From Tenacibaculum holothuriorum (GTDB taxonomy: Bacteria > Bacteroidota > Bacteroidia > Flavobacteriales > Flavobacteriaceae), in assembly GCF_002120225.1 (NCBI RefSeq), contig NZ_LAPZ01000015.1:1-64000 (forward strand): a DNA stretch of 64,000 nt, given 5' to 3'. The position numbers and the translations under genes are program-made. Of this stretch, positions 61,143 to 64,000 are shown piece by piece; within the stretch, counting starts at the first letter, position 1, and the number at the start of each line of letters is the position of its first letter. The notes below the pieces were generated by a model, which saw only the letters and a program-made list of their open reading frames with translations, was not told where the DNA came from and made no database searches.

Positions 61143-61721
61143 TTAAGCTTCTTCTGTTTCAGCAGCAGCTTTTGCAGCGTTACGAGACATACGTACTTGA
61201 GCAACCACAGTGTTATCTGGGTGTAAGAAAGTATATTTTTCGTTTGCTAATTCAGTTACATATAATTTGTTACCAATTTCTAACTCAGTAATATCTGCTT
61301 CGATAAAATCTGGTAAGTTAGCTGGTAAAGCTTTTACTTTTAATTTACGTAAGTTGTGACGTAAAGCACCACCTACCATAACACCTTTAGAAGATCCTAC
61401 TAATTTTACAGGAATTTCCATCATTACTGGCTTATCTTCGAATAATTGATAAAAATCGATGTGTAAAATGTTGTCACTTACTGGGTGAAACTGAATGTCT
61501 TGTAAAACAGCAGCGTAAGTTTGTCCTTCTAATTCAATCGTTGCAGTATATACGTTTGGAGTATAAACTAACGGCTTGAATGCTTTTGCATCAGCTGAAA
61601 AGTGTACTGGCTTGTCTCCTCCGTATAATACGCAAGGAACCTGTCCAGCATTACGTAAGGCTTTAGTTGCTTTTTTACCTACGCTTTCTCTTTGAGATCC
61701 TTTGATTGTAATTGATTGCAT
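61143..61721 (-). CDS. rplY: 50S ribosomal protein L25/general stress protein Ctc
   Basis: Protein of 192 residues, the long CTC form with an N-terminal L25 domain binding 5S rRNA ([33 protein letters not shown], then [19 protein letters not shown]) and a C-terminal beta domain (about 95-180: [20 protein letters not shown]). The tail is Ala/Glu-rich ([10 protein letters not shown]). It lies 20 bases downstream of prs and is probably co-transcribed with it, as in many Bacteroidota. Confidence 0.95.
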   Translation of the reverse strand: MQSITIKGSQRESVGKKATKALRNAGQVPCVLYGGDKPVHFSADAKAFKPLVYTPNVYTATIELEGQTYAAVLQDIQFHPVSDNILHIDFYQLFEDKPVMMEIPVKLVGSSKGVMVGGALRHNLRKLKVKALPANLPDFIEADITELEIGNKLYVTELANEKYTFLHPDNTVVAQVRMSRNAAKAAAETEEA

Positions 61722-61741
61722 TACTTAAATATTTATAAAAT

Positions 61742-62683
61742 TTACATTAAAAACTCATCACTAATAGATGTGTTCTGTTGAACTTTTTTCATCACATCAG
61801 CGAATAAGGCGGCGCAAGATACAACTTTTATTTTAGAAACTTGCTTTTTTAAAGGAATTGTATCTGAAACAATTAGCTCTGTTAATTTCGAATTTTGAAT
61901 TCGTTCATAAGCATTACCCGATAAAATTGGGTGTGTACAAATTGCTCGTACACTTTTTGCACCACGCTCTATCATTAAATCAGCAGCTTTGGTAAGTGTT
62001 CCTCCCGTATCAATCATGTCATCAACAAGAATTACATTTTTACCTTTCACATCACCAATCAATTCCATGTGAGAAATTACATTGGCTTTTAAACGCTGTT
62101 TATAACAAATTACTACATCACTTTCTAAGTATTTAGAATATGCGTAAGCCCTTTTAGAACCTCCCATATCTGGAGAAGCAATTGTTAAGTTGTCTAATTT
62201 TAAACTTTTTACATACGGAAGAAATATGGTAGATGCATACAAATGATCTACTGGTTTTTCGAAAAAACCTTGAATTTGATCAGCATGTAAATCCATAGTC
62301 ATAATTCTAGTAGCACCAGCAGCTTCTAATAATTTAGCGGCTAATTTTGCACCAATAGCTACACGAGGTTTATCTTTACGGTCTTGACGTGCCCAACCAA
62401 AATAAGGCATTACAGCAGTAATGTGTCTTGCAGATGCTCTTTTAGCAGCATCGCACATTAACAACATTTCCATTAAATTGTCTGCTGAAGGAAAAGTAGA
62501 ACCAATAAGAAATACTCTACGTCCTCTTACAGATTCTTCGAAGGCTGGTTGAAATTCTCCATCACTAAAATGAGTGGTTTTTACGTTACCTAATTCTGCA
62601 CCGTATTTTGAGGCAATTTCTTCTGCAAGTTCTACGCTTTGAGAACATGCAAAAATTTTAGGGCTTAATTGCGTTGTAGCCAT
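61742..62683 (-). CDS. prs: Ribose-phosphate pyrophosphokinase
   Basis: Enzyme of 313 residues making PRPP from ribose 5-phosphate and ATP, the precursor of purines, pyrimidines, His and Trp. Conserved parts: SDGEFQPAFEESVRG, MPYFGWARQDRKDKPRVAIG (ATP site), MDLHADQIQGFF, and the PRPP loop VILVDDMIDTGGTLTKAA. Length is typical. A perfect -7 box TACTTTTG lies 38 bases upstream of the ATG. It heads the prs-rplY-pth unit. Confidence 0.97.
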   Translation of the reverse strand: MATTQLSPKIFACSQSVELAEEIASKYGAELGNVKTTHFSDGEFQPAFEESVRGRRVFLIGSTFPSADNLMEMLLMCDAAKRASARHITAVMPYFGWARQDRKDKPRVAIGAKLAAKLLEAAGATRIMTMDLHADQIQGFFEKPVDHLYASTIFLPYVKSLKLDNLTIASPDMGGSKRAYAYSKYLESDVVICYKQRLKANVISHMELIGDVKGKNVILVDDMIDTGGTLTKAADLMIERGAKSVRAICTHPILSGNAYERIQNSKLTELIVSDTIPLKKQVSKIKVVSCAALFADVMKKVQQNTSISDEFLM

Positions 62684-62720
62684 TTTATTGAATTGTATTT
62701 AGTTTGTGTTGTGTGTGGTG

Positions 62721-62728
62721 CAAAAGTA
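62721..62728 (-). promoter_or_regulatory. -7 box TACTTTTG of prs
   Basis: Perfect TAnnTTTG match on the minus strand, 38 bases before ATG 62683. Confidence 0.55.
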
Positions 62729-62804
62729 TAAATTATTTGCAGAGTTTCGTTTAAAACTTAGGGTTAAAAGTAAAATAATTGCTAGATTTGTCGACCATTA
62801 AAAA

Positions 62805-62888
62805 GCCAAAGTGGTGGAATTGGTAGACACGTCGGATTCAAAATCCGATGTTCGCAAGAACGTGTGGGTTCGAGTCCCACCTTTGGTA
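62805..62888 (+). tRNA. tRNA-Leu (anticodon CAA)
   Basis: Acceptor arm GCCAAAG (62805-62811) pairs with CTTTGGT (62881-62887) with discriminator A at 62888. The anticodon stem TCGGA/TCCGA encloses TTCAAAA with anticodon CAA at 62839-62841. A long variable arm (TGTTCGCAAGAACG) and the T loop GGTTCGAGTCC mark a class II tRNA. No 3' CCA is encoded. It reads UUG codons. A terminator follows immediately. Confidence 0.96.
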
Positions 62889-62890
62889 CT

Positions 62891-62921
62891 AAAAAAGCTG
62901 TTCATTTTGAACAGCTTTTTT
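62891..62921. terminator. Terminator after tRNA-Leu
   Basis: AAAAAAGCTGTTCA and TGAACAGCTTTTTT form a perfect 14-base-pair stem with a three-base loop. It serves the tRNA and, from the other side, the gene ending at 62923. Confidence 0.9.
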
Positions 62922-62922
62922 G

Positions 62923-64000
62923 TTATGAGTTTAGATGATTTTTTGCTTGTTGATACTCTTCAGGAGTATTTACATTTCTAATTAGTTCGTCATCTACTTC
63001 AATAATTTCAATATCAGAATTGATCAACATTTTACGCGGACAAGAATATCCTTGTGCTAAATATTGCAATAGTTTCCCATAGGCTTTTGGTTCGTATATA
63101 GTAATTAATGGCTCTGGAAACTCCTTGCTTTTTCCTTTAACCGCTGTAGCTACTTTACTCGGGTTCCTTTTTTGTAATACTAACTGAATTAATTCTGAAT
63201 TAACAAAAGGAAGATCGGTCGCTAAAACAAACCATGCCGAATTTGGGTCTTGCTGTAATGCAGAGCAAATTCCGCCAAACGGACCTAAATTTAAGAAAGT
63301 ATCATGAATCTCTTCTGAATTGTTGTTGTTTTGAGCAACTGAATAAAAGGTTTTTAGTGAGCTTTCTTCTAATAATTCTTTTACATGTTTCTTTTGAGGC
63401 TTACCAAAATAGTTTAATTCAGCCTTGTCAGTTCCCATTCGAGTACTTTTCCCTCCAGTTAGTACCAATCCTTTTACAGGTGCAATGGTTTCTTTAATTA
63501 GGTTATGTATATGATTGGAAATTTTATCAATCTCATTAATTGAATAACTTGTGATGTTTTCAATATTCGGAAACTTTTCTTTTAAACAATCAAAATATGG
63601 TGTATTTGCATCTAATTTAATTATAAACTGAATGCTGTTAATTTGATCCATTCTCTTTTTAATAGAAGCTTCTTTTTCTGGATCTAAAATCAAGATTTGT
63701 TTGGAACCTGGATAATGGTTTCCGTTTACAAATACATAATCGTAGTTGTAAAACTGTAATCTTTGTTCATATTTGTTGATATAAGAAGAAGTATTAAGCT
63801 GTAAATTTCCTTCATGATGAAAGGTGTATTCAGATAAATGATTTGGTTCTACATCTTTTGCATGGGATGCATCAAAATAAGCCAAATTATAGTTGGATAA
63901 TTTATTGGAAACTTGTGTAACAATATCGGCAATAATTCCACATTTAGCTCCTAAAACAACTACTTCGTTCGGAGCATTGGTATCGTTGTGTTTTCTTGCT
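62923..64000 (-). CDS. MobA-like nucleotidyltransferase with N-terminal MobB-like region (cut by window edge)
   Basis: The frame is open to the right edge of the window, so the N-terminus is missing; the TTG at 63885 is inside the gene and not a start. The last 200 residues are a MobA-type domain: LVLTGGKSTRMGTDKAELNY (GTP site), GPFGGICSAL and FVLATDLPFV with the metal-binding Asp. MobA adds GMP to molybdopterin. The part before it (VVVLGAKCGIIADIVTQV at the edge) resembles the MobB adaptor but lacks a clear GKS/T P-loop. The protein is probably a two-domain cofactor enzyme of molybdenum metabolism. Confidence 0.82.
   Translation of the reverse strand, partial: ARKHNDTNAPNEVVVLGAKCGIIADIVTQVSNKLSNYNLAYFDASHAKDVEPNHLSEYTFHHEGNLQLNTSSYINKYEQRLQFYNYDYVFVNGNHYPGSKQILILDPEKEASIKKRMDQINSIQFIIKLDANTPYFDCLKEKFPNIENITSYSINEIDKISNHIHNLIKETIAPVKGLVLTGGKSTRMGTDKAELNYFGKPQKKHVKELLEESSLKTFYSVAQNNNNSEEIHDTFLNLGPFGGICSALQQDPNSAWFVLATDLPFVNSELIQLVLQKRNPSKVATAVKGKSKEFPEPLITIYEPKAYGKLLQYLAQGYSCPRKMLINSDIEIIEVDDELIRNVNTPEEYQQAKNHLNS

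Noticed and set aside
1..64000. CRISPR arrays, prophage, complete insertion sequences and rRNA genes
   Set aside because: No regularly spaced repeats, transposase, integrase, capsid or rRNA sequences were seen on either strand.

Overview
The window is AT-rich bacterial chromosome from a member of the Flavobacteriaceae (Bacteroidota), probably a marine genus near Tenacibaculum or Polaribacter. This placement is inferred from three things: type IX secretion (T9SS) C-terminal sorting domains on three secreted proteins, promoters of the Bacteroidota form TAnnTTTG in front of many genes, and several lineage-typical families (DUF6705, DUF6909, DUF6503, DUF4153, TPR-type sensor kinases). Species cannot be fixed from sequence alone.

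Layout. 1-4.4 kb: two tandem secreted proteins sharing near-identical fibronectin/GEVED/sorting modules; the complete one is a subtilisin-family protease. 4.4-6.3 kb: Uup-like ABC-F ATPase. 6.4-12.9 kb: a very AT-rich accessory island on the minus strand with lipoproteins, an MG2-like surface protein, a decaying array of three DUF6705 paralogues and a lipoprotein/JAMM-peptidase-like gene split by a one-base frameshift. 13.2-18.2 kb: exonuclease, DUF4153 membrane protein, hotdog protein, T9SS-secreted protein. 18.3-20.2 kb: OmpR-type response regulator and its kinase. 20.2-21.5 kb: purD. 21.5-35.8 kb: a surface polysaccharide operon on the minus strand with GDP-colitose synthesis genes (gmd, colC-like, colD-like), flippase, two polymerase/ligase-like proteins, four glycosyltransferases, an initiating sugar-phosphate transferase, a methyltransferase and a chain-length-like protein. 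35.8-43.8 kb: DUF6909 protein, S41 protease overlapping rnpA, glutaryl-CoA dehydrogenase-like enzyme, PIN-like protein, PNPOx-like protein, glpK. 43.8-47.1 kb: a two-component system (TPR kinase plus LuxR-like regulator) bracketed by two unannotated peptide genes and a probable small RNA. 47.1-64 kb: mostly housekeeping (rRNA/tRNA methyltransferase, mutS, Usp, LytS/LytR pair, YceI, TonB-linked receptor, MATE, GNAT, enoyl-CoA hydratase, queD-like, pth, rplY, prs, tRNA-Leu, mobA-like).

The most striking observation is a shared promoter architecture. Four minus-strand promoters carry a site of the form TGCGGnnAnCC starting exactly 36 bases upstream of a TAnnTTTR -7 box, with no TTG element at -33. 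They lie in front of the 32-residue peptide gene (44008), a probable small RNA (~44240), the lipoprotein pair (7503) and the lipoprotein/JAMM gene (12927). The first two also have a second TGCGG exactly 22 bases further upstream. This suggests one activator, plausibly the LuxR-like regulator at 44317-44994, controlling a peptide, an RNA and the accessory lipoprotein island as one regulon. The module is inferred from sequence pattern only.
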